DNA of 64,000 nucleotides from contig JAOTOM010004757.1 of the NCBI GenBank assembly GCA_034440615.1, positions 124,001 to 188,000 on the forward strand. Direction: 5' to 3'. The notes below the pieces were generated by a model. It had not been told where the DNA came from. It saw only the letters and a program-made list of their open reading frames with translations, and did no database searches. Each line of letters opens with the position of its first letter. Positions within the stretch are counted from its first letter, which is position 1. This document shows positions 1 to 10,200 of the stretch, one piece after another. The position numbers and the translations under genes were made by a program. The stretch comes from Ashinkailepas kermadecensis (lineage: Eukaryota; Arthropoda; Thecostraca; Neolepadidae).

Positions 1-430
1 CCAGGTCAGGGCCGTGTTGTGTCCCGGGGCCAGGTCAGGGTCGTGCTGTGTCCCGGGGCCAGGTCAGGGCCGTGCTGTGTCCTGGGGCCAGGCCAGGGCC
101 GTGCTGTATCCCGGGGCTAGGTCAGGGCCGGCCTATGTCCTGGGGCTAGGTCAGGGTCGTGCTGTGTCCCGGGGCCAGGTCAGGGCCGGCCTATGTCCCG
201 GGGCCAGGTCAGGGCCGTGCTGTATCCTGGGTCTAGGTCAGGGCCGTGCTGTATCCCGGGGCCAGGTCAGGGCCGGCCTATGTCCCGGGTCCAGGTCAGG
301 GTCGTGCTGTGTCCCGGGGCTAGGTCAGGGCCGTGCTGTGTCCCGGGGCCAGGTCAGGGCCGTGCTGTGTCCCGGGGCTAGGTCAGGGCCGGCCTATGTC
401 CCGGGGCCAGGTCAGGGCCGTGCTGTGTCC
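1..430. repeat. 29-bp GC-rich minisatellite cut by the window edge
   Basis: About 15 tandem copies of a unit of roughly 29 bp with the core CCGGGGCCAGGTCAGGGCC. Variants alternate between GTGCTGTGT and GGCCTATGT in the variable half. Reading frames stay open through it only because the unit lacks stops, so the long open frames here are not taken as genes. Every unit carries CAGGTCAGG, which resembles a 5' splice site. The array continues beyond the left edge. Confidence 0.95.
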
Positions 431-790
431 TGGTCTGCCGCGAGGTACGTCGGCTGTCGCTGGTGCCGTCTCGCATCCGGCTGGGGTCGTTCAGCTGTCT
501 GTGCCGCACGTAAACTGGTGCTGTGCCCGGGTCAGCGTCCAGGTGTCGTCTGGTCGACAGGCGCGGCTGTGTTGTGGTGGGGCTTCGCTTGGATCGTGCA
601 CAGCCGTCACCAGTCCGCTGTCATGCTGTGTGGTTGATGCGGCCGCCGTGTGTGTTGTGTCGGTGCCGCCTGAGTCGTCTGTGTGCGGTGCGTGAGACGG
701 TACACGGTGCGCGAGAGGCGTCGTGTGGCGTGGGCCGGTGGCGGACACTGGCGCGGGCCTGCTCACTGTCCACACCCCTCGCTCCCAGAG
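431..790. other. GC-rich stretch without a recognised gene
   Basis: Unique GC-rich sequence between the 29-bp array and the first supported exon. It is most simply the intron upstream of the exon at 791. No domain or RNA signature was seen. Confidence 0.5.
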
Positions 791-886
791 GTGGACGCCC
801 GTCCGTGGGACTACGAGGCTGAAGACTGCGCCCTCCGAACCAAGGTGGAGCGCTTCGTGACTCGCCGCTACTGTACCGACGACCAG
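791..886 (+). CDS. Internal exon of an unidentified plus-strand gene
   Basis: Predicted 32-codon exon, phase 0 at both ends, translating from VDARPWDYEAED to VERFVTRRYCTDDQ. An acceptor (CTCCCAGAG) precedes it and a good donor (GACCAG|GTCAGTG) follows it. The acceptor could also lie 2 bp earlier, which would change the phase. The peptide is charged and helical in character, and I do not recognise the family. It joins in frame to the exon at 1857, giving a plausible C-terminus. The intron that follows is filled with tandem copies of the last 24 exon bases plus the donor. Earlier exons would lie left of the window. The call rests on splice signals, coding-like composition and phase agreement. 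Confidence 0.55.
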
Positions 887-1600
887 GTCAGTGGGCATTG
901 ATCAGTGGTCGGTATCAGCAGCTGGTACCCCGCTACTGTGCCGACAGCCAGGTCAGTGGTCAGGTCATTATCAGCAGCTGATAGCCCGCTACTGTACCGA
1001 CAGCCAGGTCAGTGGTCAGGCCATTACCAGCAGCTGATATCCCGCTATTGTACCGACAACCAGGTCAGTGGTCAGGTCGGTATCAGCAGCTTATACTCCG
1101 CTATTGTGCCGACGACCAGGTCAGTGACCAGCGGTCAGTATTAGCAGCTGATCTCCCCCTACTGTACCGACGACCAGGTCAGTGACCAGTGGTCAGTATC
1201 AGCAGCTGATCTCCCCCTACTGTACCGACGATCAGGTCAGTGACCAGCGGTCAGTATCAGCAGCTGATCTCCCGCTACTGTACCGACGACCAGGTCAGTG
1301 ACCAGCGGTCAGTATCAGCAGCTGATCTCCCGCTACTGTACCGACGACCAGGTCAGTATCAGCAGCTGATCTCCCCCTACTGTACCGACGACCAGGTTAG
1401 TGACTAGTGGTCAGTATCAGCAGCTGATCTCCCCCTACTGTACCGACGACCAGGTCAGTATCAGCAGCTGATCTCCCGCTACTGTACCGACGACCAGGTC
1501 AGTGACCAGCGGTCAGTATTAGCAGCTGATACCCCGCTACTGTACCGATGACCAGGTCAGTGATCAGTATCAGCAACTAATACCCCGCTACTGTACCGAC
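866..1600 (+). repeat. About 58-bp minisatellite copying an exon end and its splice donor
   Basis: About 13 tandem, partly shortened copies of a unit near 58 bp. Each contains CGCTACTGTACCGACGACC followed by AGGTCAGTG, then a spacer rich in CAGCAGCTGAT. The first copy is the real exon 3' end and donor at 863-893; later copies repeat about 29 bp of that junction almost unchanged. The intron therefore holds about a dozen extra donor-like sites. Confidence 0.9.
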
Positions 1601-1856
1601 TTCCTACTTGCTCCCCGGCCCTTTTCCCGAAATATTCTGTCGTAAAATACAAAATCGCAGTGGCCCAAACAAGTTGTTCAATGTAGCGCTGCAACTGGTG
1701 CGGACATTCTGTAAATTGATGGCTCATTTATCGTGCCCTTTCGGTTCCACAGGTTACACATTGCTGGGTTAAGGTTAACCTGTCTGCGCGTGAGATTGCC
1801 AGCTGTGTGTTTAAGTGTGTCCCGGACCGGCCTGGAGCTGAGTGTGTATGCTCCAG

Positions 1857-2018
1857 ACCGATCTGGAGCCGATCGACACGGAGCTCAGCTCGACGCTGGC
1901 GGCGCCGCTGGAGCTGACGGCCGAGTTCAAGGCCAACTACCGACGCTGGCTGGAGCAGGAGGTGTTCCAGCAGGAGGTCGACTGGGAGAGGCTGATCGAG
2001 CCAGGCTTCATGGGCTGA
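1857..2018 (+). CDS. Terminal exon of the unidentified plus-strand gene
   Basis: Predicted 53 codons plus TGA stop (2016-2018), starting in phase 0 after the acceptor ATGCTCCAG. The peptide begins TDLEPIDTELSSTLAAPLEL and ends WERLIEPGFMG. It is acidic, with a Trp-rich amphipathic stretch (NYRRWLEQEVFQQEVDWERL). The phase matches the exon ending at 886. An in-frame ATG at 1848 is an alternative reading as a small stand-alone ORF, but coding character and phase make a last exon more likely. The family is not recognised. The gene converges on the HARS gene, whose stop is at 4010. Confidence 0.55.
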   Translation, partial: TDLEPIDTELSSTLAAPLELTAEFKANYRRWLEQEVFQQEVDWERLIEPGFMG

Positions 2019-2520
2019 GGTGCCTTCCAGCCGACGGCTGGTAGCCGCGCGGCCGCGCGCGGACGGCTTGGTTCTGCGCCGAGCGGCACGGAGGCCCTCT
2101 TTACTGGGAGCGTCTGAACGAGAGCCTCGAATGATTTTAAACCAAGGTTGTGCTGAGTGTCGGAACGCAAGCCAAAGGTGCATGATAGTCCACTGCTGCC
2201 GAGTCCGGTGTGAAGACTCGTCTAGTCGACCGACAAACGCGGATCTTGTATGCTACTCTTCAACTGGTGCAGACAGCGGTGCCATTTTAATTGCGCTGTT
2301 GCGCTCGTGTTGCTTGGGTTTCTTATTATTAACGGCGTGAATATCGATGAACTATTAATACCTCAGAGCTTAAGCAACTGCCGCTCCGTATAATGCGGCT
2401 TCTAGTGGCGTCGTGTCGTGCTATAGTCGGTTCCATAGTCATTCGATTAATCCCATCGTATTTGTGGGAATTGCTTTCATTGGTGTTCGTCGATGTGGCA
2501 ACAATGCAGAAATGTGGCAT

Positions 2521-2764
2521 CGACCACAGCGGGCTGTGGTACTGACCACAGCGGGCTGTGGTGCCGACCACAGCGGGCTGTGGTACCGACCACAGCGGGT
2601 TGTGGTGCCGACCACAGCGGGTTGTGGTGCCGACCACAGCGGGCTGTGGTGCCGACCACAGCGGGCTGTGGCACCGACCACAGCGGGCTGTGGTGCCGAC
2701 CACAGCGGGCTGTGGCACCGACCACAGCGGGCTGTGGTGCCGACCACAGCGGGCTGTGGTACCG
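2521..2764. repeat. 22-bp minisatellite with a perfect palindrome in each unit
   Basis: Eleven tandem 22-bp units. Each contains ACCACAGCGGGCTGTGGT, an 8-bp inverted repeat around a 2-base centre, joined by GCCG, GCACCG or TACTG-type linkers. Either strand could fold into a chain of short hairpins. Apparent open frames on both strands follow from the repeat and are not genes. Confidence 0.95.
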
Positions 2765-3411
2765 ATGCCGAGCAGCGGTATGCCGCATGGCTGCACACAC
2801 CATCGCACCGGGTGCCTTATCGCGGCCGATCCGCGTGTGTCGGCGGCGGCACCACTGTTGTCCGCGGCAGATGTCGCTGAACTTGCCGTGCTGGTCGGAA
2901 TACGTCGCGGCTGCCCCCCGCGTAGGCGGCGTCAGCGAAGATCCGGCGGCCAACTGTCGGCTGCGTGTCGCCGTCCGGTACGCCGATTCTGTCACTGCAG
3001 CGGCGTGAGTACTTTCGGCCCACACGGCCTGAAGCGGCGTCTTTGACCTGGCTGGGGGTGGTGCCAGTCGGCCGCCCGCTTACCCGCAAACTCTAGTCAA
3101 CGCGAGCGGGCGCCCCCGCCCCGCCCCGCCCCGCCGTGCTTGCTCCGCCTCGTGCGTCGGCATTTTGTAACGTTTGGGTACTTTGAATACACGGATACAC
3201 CACTCTGCTGCGACTGTCTGTTGCAAAATGGTGACACGAGGTGCTCCTGTACGTCATTGAAGAGGAAAACATACCGGTGCAACACACAGGTAAGATGCAG
3301 TAGCGTGAAGTATGTAGATCACGTGCAGATGCGTTTCATGGTTTGTCAGCGTCTGGATCTCCTCCCCTAGGTGTAGCTGGATCTCTCCGTGGTGTCGCCT
3401 CTCGTCACTTC

Positions 3412-3417
3412 AATAAA
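3412..3417 (+). promoter_or_regulatory. Candidate polyadenylation signal
   Basis: Canonical AATAAA in the context CACTTCAATAAACCACC, downstream of the plus-strand stop and before the convergent HARS gene. It is a single hexamer, so the assignment is tentative. Confidence 0.4.
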
Positions 3418-3430
3418 CCACCGAACAAAC

Positions 3431-4009
3431 TTTAGCTGTGAATTGTTCCCGCCGAACACCATGGAATTGAACAAGGCCGCCACTCACGTTCGCATCACTC
3501 CCATTCAGCGCTCATGCTACCAGCTCCACCCATAATCAGCAGAGAATAGGAAACGAGTTCTCTTCCTTTCTCCCAGACACTTACTGAAGCGAAAATTCGG
3601 GCGAGGTGCGGCAGCCGTGCAGCACGCCGACCGCACAATAAATACACACCGCCCGGGAGTACCGACGGCACATCGCTCCACGTCTTCGGCCAATCTCGAG
3701 CGGCCGCCACCACCAGTGATGCTGCTTGGCGACAGCGCGTCACAACAGACAGCGCTCGGCTCCCTCCACAGTACGTGGTACTGTGGAGCTCCCGCCCCGG
3801 TGTACTGGACTCCGCTCCCCGCCACAACACAGTGCTCGGCTCCCTCCACTCCGCGGTACACGGTACTGCGCTCCCGTCTCAGCATACATGACTCCGCTCT
3901 CCGTCACAGCAGACTACTCTGCTCCGTCCACAGCACGCAGCACTCCGCTCCCGCCACAGCAGATTACCTCCTTTGGTGTCCTAGACATGCGTCCGGCGCG
4001 GCCGTGACG
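3431..4009. other. Intergenic stretch between convergent genes, with a degenerate tandem repeat
   Basis: No gene was seen. Between about 3765 and 3965 there are four degraded copies of a unit of about 45-50 bp built on CTCGGCTCCCTCCACAG and ACTCCGCTCCCGCCACAG. The HARS 3' UTR must lie here on the minus strand; I found no clear minus-strand AATAAA. Confidence 0.5.
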
Positions 4010-4219
4010 TCAGCACAGCGCGCTCAGTTTACTCCTGAGCACGTCCACCAGCCGGTCGCGGGGCACCTCCTCCTCCTGCCTGGTGGGCACGTAGCGCAAC
4101 TTCACCACGCCCCTCTCCAGCTCACTCTCGCCGATGATCACCGCGTACGGCACGCCGTGCTCCTCGCAGTACTGCAGCTGCTGCAGCAGCTTCGGGTTCT
4201 TCTTGTAGGACTGCTCGGC
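4010..4219 (-). CDS. HARS1: HARS1 terminal exon: anticodon-binding domain
   Basis: Encodes 69 aa plus TGA (complement of 4010-4012). It begins [20 protein letters not shown] and continues [16 protein letters not shown], then [15 protein letters not shown], ending in LSALC. This is the C-terminal half of the HGTP anticodon-binding domain, and the KNPKLL..QLQYCEE and IIGE.EL motifs closely match animal HARS. The acceptor is ATTTTCCGCAG at 4220-4230 and the entry phase is 0. The ending is slightly shorter than a typical vertebrate cytosolic C-terminus and lacks a clear CIC-like tail. Confidence 0.95.
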   Translation of the reverse strand, partial: AEQSYKKNPKLLQQLQYCEEHGVPYAVIIGESELERGVVKLRYVPTRQEEEVPRDRLVDVLRSKLSALC

Positions 4220-7200
4220 CTGCGGAAAATAGGCTACCGGTCAGATAGGTCAGCGGTCTGAGGTGTTCCAGGACCACGTTCACCACCGCTCGACTGTCAA
4301 GTGCTAAGCAGATGACAGTTACCACGGCTACGACGCAAACAATTTGTTAGTTGTTCAAGCTTAGCCGGTACTACCATCCCATAATACTGTTACGAGCATT
4401 ATTTCCGCTCGCCGATTCAGCTCGGCCTCATTGGGGTGGAGGTTGGTATGTAGCTGTACGGAGGCTAACCGCGGATGCGCGGAACGGAGGTGCCCCCCCC
4501 AAGAACTGTCTTCGATGTTCTCGAGTACTCGCACAGTGCAGGACAATCGATAAGGCGATGTGATTATAGCCGGCTGACTACCCGTTGTTAGAGGGGGCGG
4601 GGTGGAAAATCGACAAGTGTCGGCGAGGCTGTGTCGCTGCGCGCGGAACCGTTGGGAAGGTTCGAGAGCCTGCCCCGTGCGTCTAACCTATAGCGTATAT
4701 AGCGCTATAGGTTGTGCAACTTGCATTGTGTTAACCGTCGCCGAACCGACCGACAAATACACCGACGGGCCTGGAGGGTTCTTGAAAGCCCCTCCGGACC
4801 TTCACCGATCGCCGGCATCGTGTCACCGACATCAGCGGACGCCGGCGGCTCACCTTGACGTCACCGGACGCGGGGGCTCACCTTGACATCAGCAGACGCC
4901 GGCGGCTCACCTCGACATCAGCGGACGCGGGCGGCTCACCTCGACATCAGCGGACGCGGGCGGCTCACCTCGACATCAGCGGACGCGGGCGGCTCACCTC
5001 GACATCAGCGGACGCGGGCGGCTCACCTCGACATCAACGGACACGGGCGGCTCACCTCGACATCAGCGGACACGGGCGGCTCACCTTGACGTCACCGGAA
5101 GCGGGGGCTCACCTCGACATCAGCGGACGCGGACGGCTCACCTCGACATCAGCGGACGCGGGCGGCTCACCTCGACATCAACGGACACGGGCGGCTCACC
5201 TCGACATCAGCGGACGCGGGGGCTCACCTCGACATCAACGGACACGGGCGGCTCACCTCGACATCAGCGGACGCGGGCGGCTCACCTCGACATCAGCGGA
5301 CGCGGGCGGCTCACCTCGACATCAGCGGACGCGGGCGGCTCACCTTGACGTCGGCGTCCCACAGCAGCGTCAGCAGCTGCATGCGCCGCTCCAGCAGGCC
5401 CTTCTGCGCCGAGCACACGTACACCTCGGTCTCGGTGGTGCGCGGCTTGGCCTTCTGGCGGTCGGCGCGCGCCTCCATCAGCGCGAACACGCGCTCGATG
5501 CCGATGCTGACGCCGACGCACGGCACCGAGCGGCCCTTGGGGTCGAACATGCCGACCAGGCTGTCGTAGCGGCCGCCGCCAGCGATGCTGCCCACGTCGC
5601 CGTCGGTCAGCACCGCCTCGTAGATGACGCCCGTGTAGTAGTCGAGGCCGCGCGCCAGGCTCATGTCGAAGCGCACGTGGTCGGCGACGCCGTACAGCGC
5701 GCAGTAGCCGAGGAACGTGCGCATGGCGTCCAGCCCGGCGCACACGCTCTTGTTGGCCGCCATCGGCGCGTCGGCCAGCAGCGTATCGACCAGCTCGGCG
5801 CCGCCGGCCAACGCCACGTAGCGGCCGATCCGGTCGGCCACGGCCGGCGGCAGGCGCTTCTCGTCCACCATCTCGCGCCTCACCTCCTCCCAGGGGCTCT
5901 GTCGGTCGGACACGCGGCGGCGGCACGTCACGCGTCGCGAACGGGCTACCGGGCTGGGCATGCGCCCTGACCGCCATCAGGCAGTCAGACGGGTTGGCAT
6001 GGCGCAACGGTGCGTTATCATCGGGCGACACGTTCACGCCATGGCAAGCTTACGTTAAAAATGAACTGATTGAGTTTACAAATTAACGTGCAGCAAGTAC
6101 ATCACTAAGAAAAGAAGCGGGAGGCCATGCAAATGAGGCTATTGAAATGTTTTCCCTTAAGCTTGGCACGCAGGCACCACCCAGTATGCAATGGGAACAC
6201 CCCACGGAGCAAGAGATAATCACACCAGTGCTTCCTCAGGGTACGCGAGCTCGGACGATTATCAGCAGTACTCCCGACAGCATCTAGCTAGTACATCACA
6301 TCCACACACCTCCAGTAACAGAGATGCTACCCTCAGATGTCAGCAGCTCGATCTGCCAGCAGGCCGCCACCACCTGCCGCCGCGTGCCCACCTTGTCCAG
6401 CTTGTCGACAGAACTGCAGATGGTGCGGAACTGGTCGGCGGGCACCCCGCACACCTCGAACAGCCCATCCAGCACCTGACGGTGGTTGACCTTGACCACA
6501 AAGCCGCCCAGCTGGAGCGAGCCGATGATCTCGGTCACGATGCGCACGCACTCGGCGTCCGGCACCATCGGGTCGTACTGGCCGCAGATGTCGAAGTCCT
6601 GCCGTGTGGAGGGCGGTGGGGTCAGAGCGCGGGGGCGTACGGCAGCATCGTGTTGGTGATGCGGTTCAGGGAGGCTCGGTCCAGATTGTCCTCCTGCATG
6701 ACTAGCCACGGACCAAGTCCAGGAGATGGATCCAAAGCGGTGCAGGCTTCCACGGAACTGAGTCTGCCAGGAATGATAACACGCAGTACTGACCACGGGC
6801 CAAGCCACACGTTCGTAATACCGACCACAGGTAACGGTACACGTTCGCAATACCGACCACAGACAAAGCCACAAGTTCGCAACACCGACCACAGACCGAG
6901 CCACACGTTCGCAACCAGAAAGCGGTCTCCACAAACGTTAACAAAGACGGGTAGCTCTCTACAAAGTCAGCAGTATTAAAAGGTTATCTATCGAACAGCA
7001 AACCGATGTCGTACAACCCCACATTCATGCAAATCCCACGATGTATTACTCTCCTGAAGCTGGACATCAGCAGAGTCATCAAACTGCATGTCGAAGTGAA
7101 TGTTAATTTGGTTAATTCGAAGTGAATTAATTTGTTAATTTGGTTTTAGGGCGGCTCGACTACTATGGTCACATTGCGCCCATCTGAAGTGATCGATAAC

Positions 7201-10200
7201 CGAGACCTTACGGAGCACCTACAAATGACACTCGCGTCAGAGCTGCTTCCTACAGAGGATCCGTACGAGTTCGATGCATCTGGGAAGACTGGGAAGGGCG
7301 TGGCGTCCACTGGGCTGACCGTTGCCAAACATTGTTCGAGTAACCAACCAAGCAGTCACGTTCCTACGGTGTCAGAATTACCATAGCTAATATACGTCAC
7401 CACATTAAGAGGCGCCGACATTGAAGACCACAACACTGAACCACCTGAGCCTACCATTATCGTGTGCTCAAACATTATATTTTTCTGAACCTGCCGCGCG
7501 CCTGCGTACTCACACACTAGTAGAACCCCCTGTACGGGCCCCGCGCCTGCGTACTCACACGCGGAAAGAACTCTCTGAACCTGCCGCGCGCCTGCGTACT
7601 CACACACATGTAGAACTCCCTGAATCTGCCGCGCGCCAGCGTACTCACACACTAGTAGAACTCCCTGAACCTGCCGCGCGCTTGTGTACTCACACACTGG
7701 TAGAACTCCCTGTACCTGCCGCGAGCCTGCGTACTCACACACTGGTAGAACTCCCTGAACCTGCCGCGCGCCTGTGTACTCACACTTTTAGAACTCTCTG
7801 AACCTGCCGCGCGCCTGCGTACTCACACACCGATATAATTCCCTGTACCCGCCGCGCGCCTGCGTACTCACACACTGATAGAACTCCCTGAACCTGCCGC
7901 GCGCCTGCGACGGCTGGTCGCGGCGGTAGACCTTGGCGATCTGGTAGCGCTTGATGCTGCTGATCTTGTTCATGGCCACGTAGCGCGCGAACGGCACGGT
8001 CAGGTCGTAGCGCAGCGACAGGATCTCGCCGCCCTGGTCCTTCAGGTCGTATATCAGCTTGCTGTCCTCGCCGTACTTCCCGGTCAGCACGTCCTGAAAG
8101 GTTGCTCGCCGTGGTAACGCTGTCCACCTGCCACTGCGACAGCCACACCGGGGTAACACTGGCCACCTGCGACTGCGACAGCCATGCCATAGTAATAATG
8201 GTGGTCTGCGACTGCGACTGCCACACAGGGGTAACGCTGGCCACCTGCCACTGCGACAGCCACACCGGGGTAACACTGTCCACCTGCGACTGCGACAGCC
8301 ATGCCATGGTAATAATGGTGGTCTGCGACTGCGACTGCCACACAGGGGTAACGCTGGCCACCTGCGACTGCGACAGCACGCCGTGGTAACGCTGTCCACC
8401 TGCGACTGCGACAGCCATGCCGTGGTAACGCTGTCCACCTGCGACTGCGACAGCCACACCGGGGTAACACTGTCCACCTGCGACTGCGACAGCACGCCGT
8501 GGTAACGCTGTCCACCTGCGACTGCGACAGCCATACCTGGGTAACACTGTCCACCTGCGACTGAGACAGCCACGCCGTGGTAATAATGGTGATCTGCGAC
8601 TGCGACAGCCACGCCGTGGCAACAATGGTCATCTGCGACTGTGCGACTGCGACAGTCACGCCGTGGTAGCGATAGTGTCCCGTAAGTGGCATGGCAAGTG
8701 GTGCTCAGGCAGCCGGATGCTGTTGTAGTCCAGTTGTGGCCATGTGGTAACATGTGGTAACGGTTGGTTTGGTTGGTTATTTGGGCTTAGGGGCACATCG
8801 ACTGCGTTGGTCAAGCAGCGTAGTAACGGTCAAGATCGTGATTAAATCAAAGGCAGTTTCGCTGATAGATGGGCCATACTGATTTTTTTTGGGCCCAGTA
8901 TCACGCATTGCCATTGAAATATTTTCATCCTGATTGTGTTAGCATTTTTAGATATTTAGATCTCCAATATACGATGCAAAAAGGCGAAAAAATGTTTGAA
9001 AAGAAAGTCCACTACTGAGCAAACTGCCTTGTATCGTTTTAACCACTATTTGCAATAATGCAATGAGGTGCATTTCGATTTATAGCATAACACCTGAACC
9101 TTGGTAATGCGTGTGAAGCCGGTCTTGTTCATATTCTTGCAAGACAAAACTGGACTCACTGGCAGCAAATGGTGGCAGCCACGTTCAACACAAACTTGGC
9201 CCACACACTTATAATTGCGGTACAATTATCATGCCACACCGTGCCTGAGCACCACTTGCCATGCCACTTACGGGACACTATCGCTGCCACGGCGTGACTG
9301 TCGCAGTCGCACAGTCGCAGATGACTGCTGTTACCACGGCGTGTTGTCGCAGTCGCAGATGACCATTGTTACCACGGTGTGGCTGTCGCAGTCGCAGATG
9401 ACCATTGTTACCACGGTGTGGCTGTCGCAGTCGCAGATGACCATTGTTACCACGGTGTGGCTGTCGCAGTCGCAGATGACCATTGTAAGGGCTGTCGCAG
9501 TCGCAGATGACCATTGTTACCACGGTGTGGCTGTCGCAGTCGCAGATGACCATTGTTACCACGGTGTGGCTGTCGCAGTCGCAGATGACTATTGTTACCA
9601 CGGTGTGGCTGATTGATTGGGCTTAGGGGGCGGTACAATTATCAGATGCATGCCACAATATTGAGGTCTTCCGTCCATGGTTCCATGACATTATCGGTCA
9701 CAAAGTAATCCATGCATCTGATTACCGTCCGCTTCAAGCAACAGAGATCCTGCCAAACGTGGGACTCCGAAGCTTGCCAGTACTGTTCCGGTTGTTGAGC
9801 AAGCTTCTGAACCACGCCGGCTCCACGCCACGCCGTTGCGAAACAGTCCGTCCAGGAACCGTAATCGATTCATGGAAAACGCTGCTGGAAGGCCGCCACG
9901 AAACTGCCACACGCGACCACATACGCTAGCACATTTACGACCGTTACTTCGGGCAACGACACTGGACCAACGTTTTTTCCGTACCTCACCAAGAGCAGTG
10001 CGGACTGACACAAAAAGGTCCCGCCGCATCTCGGCCACATCCGATCCGAGCGCCACTCGACTCGACACGACACACCGGTCCACCTGGCGTTCCTGCTCAC
10101 GTCTCACCTTCAGCTCGAAGACGGGCGTGTCGATGGTTTCGGCGCCGTGACGCTTGAACGTCTGCACGATGGTGTTGAACACCTTCTCGCGCAGCGCCAT

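Larger units (their letters stand above)
2019..3430 (+). other. Putative 3' untranslated region of the plus-strand gene
   Basis: After the stop at 2018 there is no supported coding sequence up to the AATAAA at 3412. The region contains the palindromic minisatellite at 2521-2764 and a GC-rich stretch at 2780-3135. It could be one long 3' UTR or could contain a further small gene; a donor-like CACAG|GTAAGATG at about 3287 leaves that open. Confidence 0.35.
6599..7871 (-). other. HARS1: HARS1 intron 3
   Basis: Intron between the donor TGT|GTGAGT at 7871 and the acceptor at 6599. The donor side is a 45-bp array (7495-7905) and the acceptor side holds a short 32-35-bp array (6782-6925). In between, a copy of the short GGGCGCA...TGCGCCC element lies at about 7130-7190. 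The rest is unique. Confidence 0.9.
8094..10107 (-). other. HARS1: HARS1 intron 2
   Basis: Intron from the donor AAG|GTGAGACG (10107) to the acceptor CCTTTCAG (8094). It contains a large inverted-repeat structure (8104-9612) with tandem arrays in both arms. 9660-10100 is unique, with no gene recognised. Confidence 0.9.

Noticed and set aside
14..637. 207-codon open frame with Cys/Gly/Pro repeats
   Set aside because: It follows the 29-bp array, is open in more than one frame, starts at a non-ATG codon and has no domain.
4855..5970. 371-codon plus-strand open frame
   Set aside because: Antisense shadow of the HARS catalytic exon joined to the 29-bp array.
5282..6037. 251-codon minus-strand open frame overlapping the HARS catalytic exon
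   Set aside because: Wrong frame; the RGLDYYTG and motif 3 sequences are in the other minus frame.
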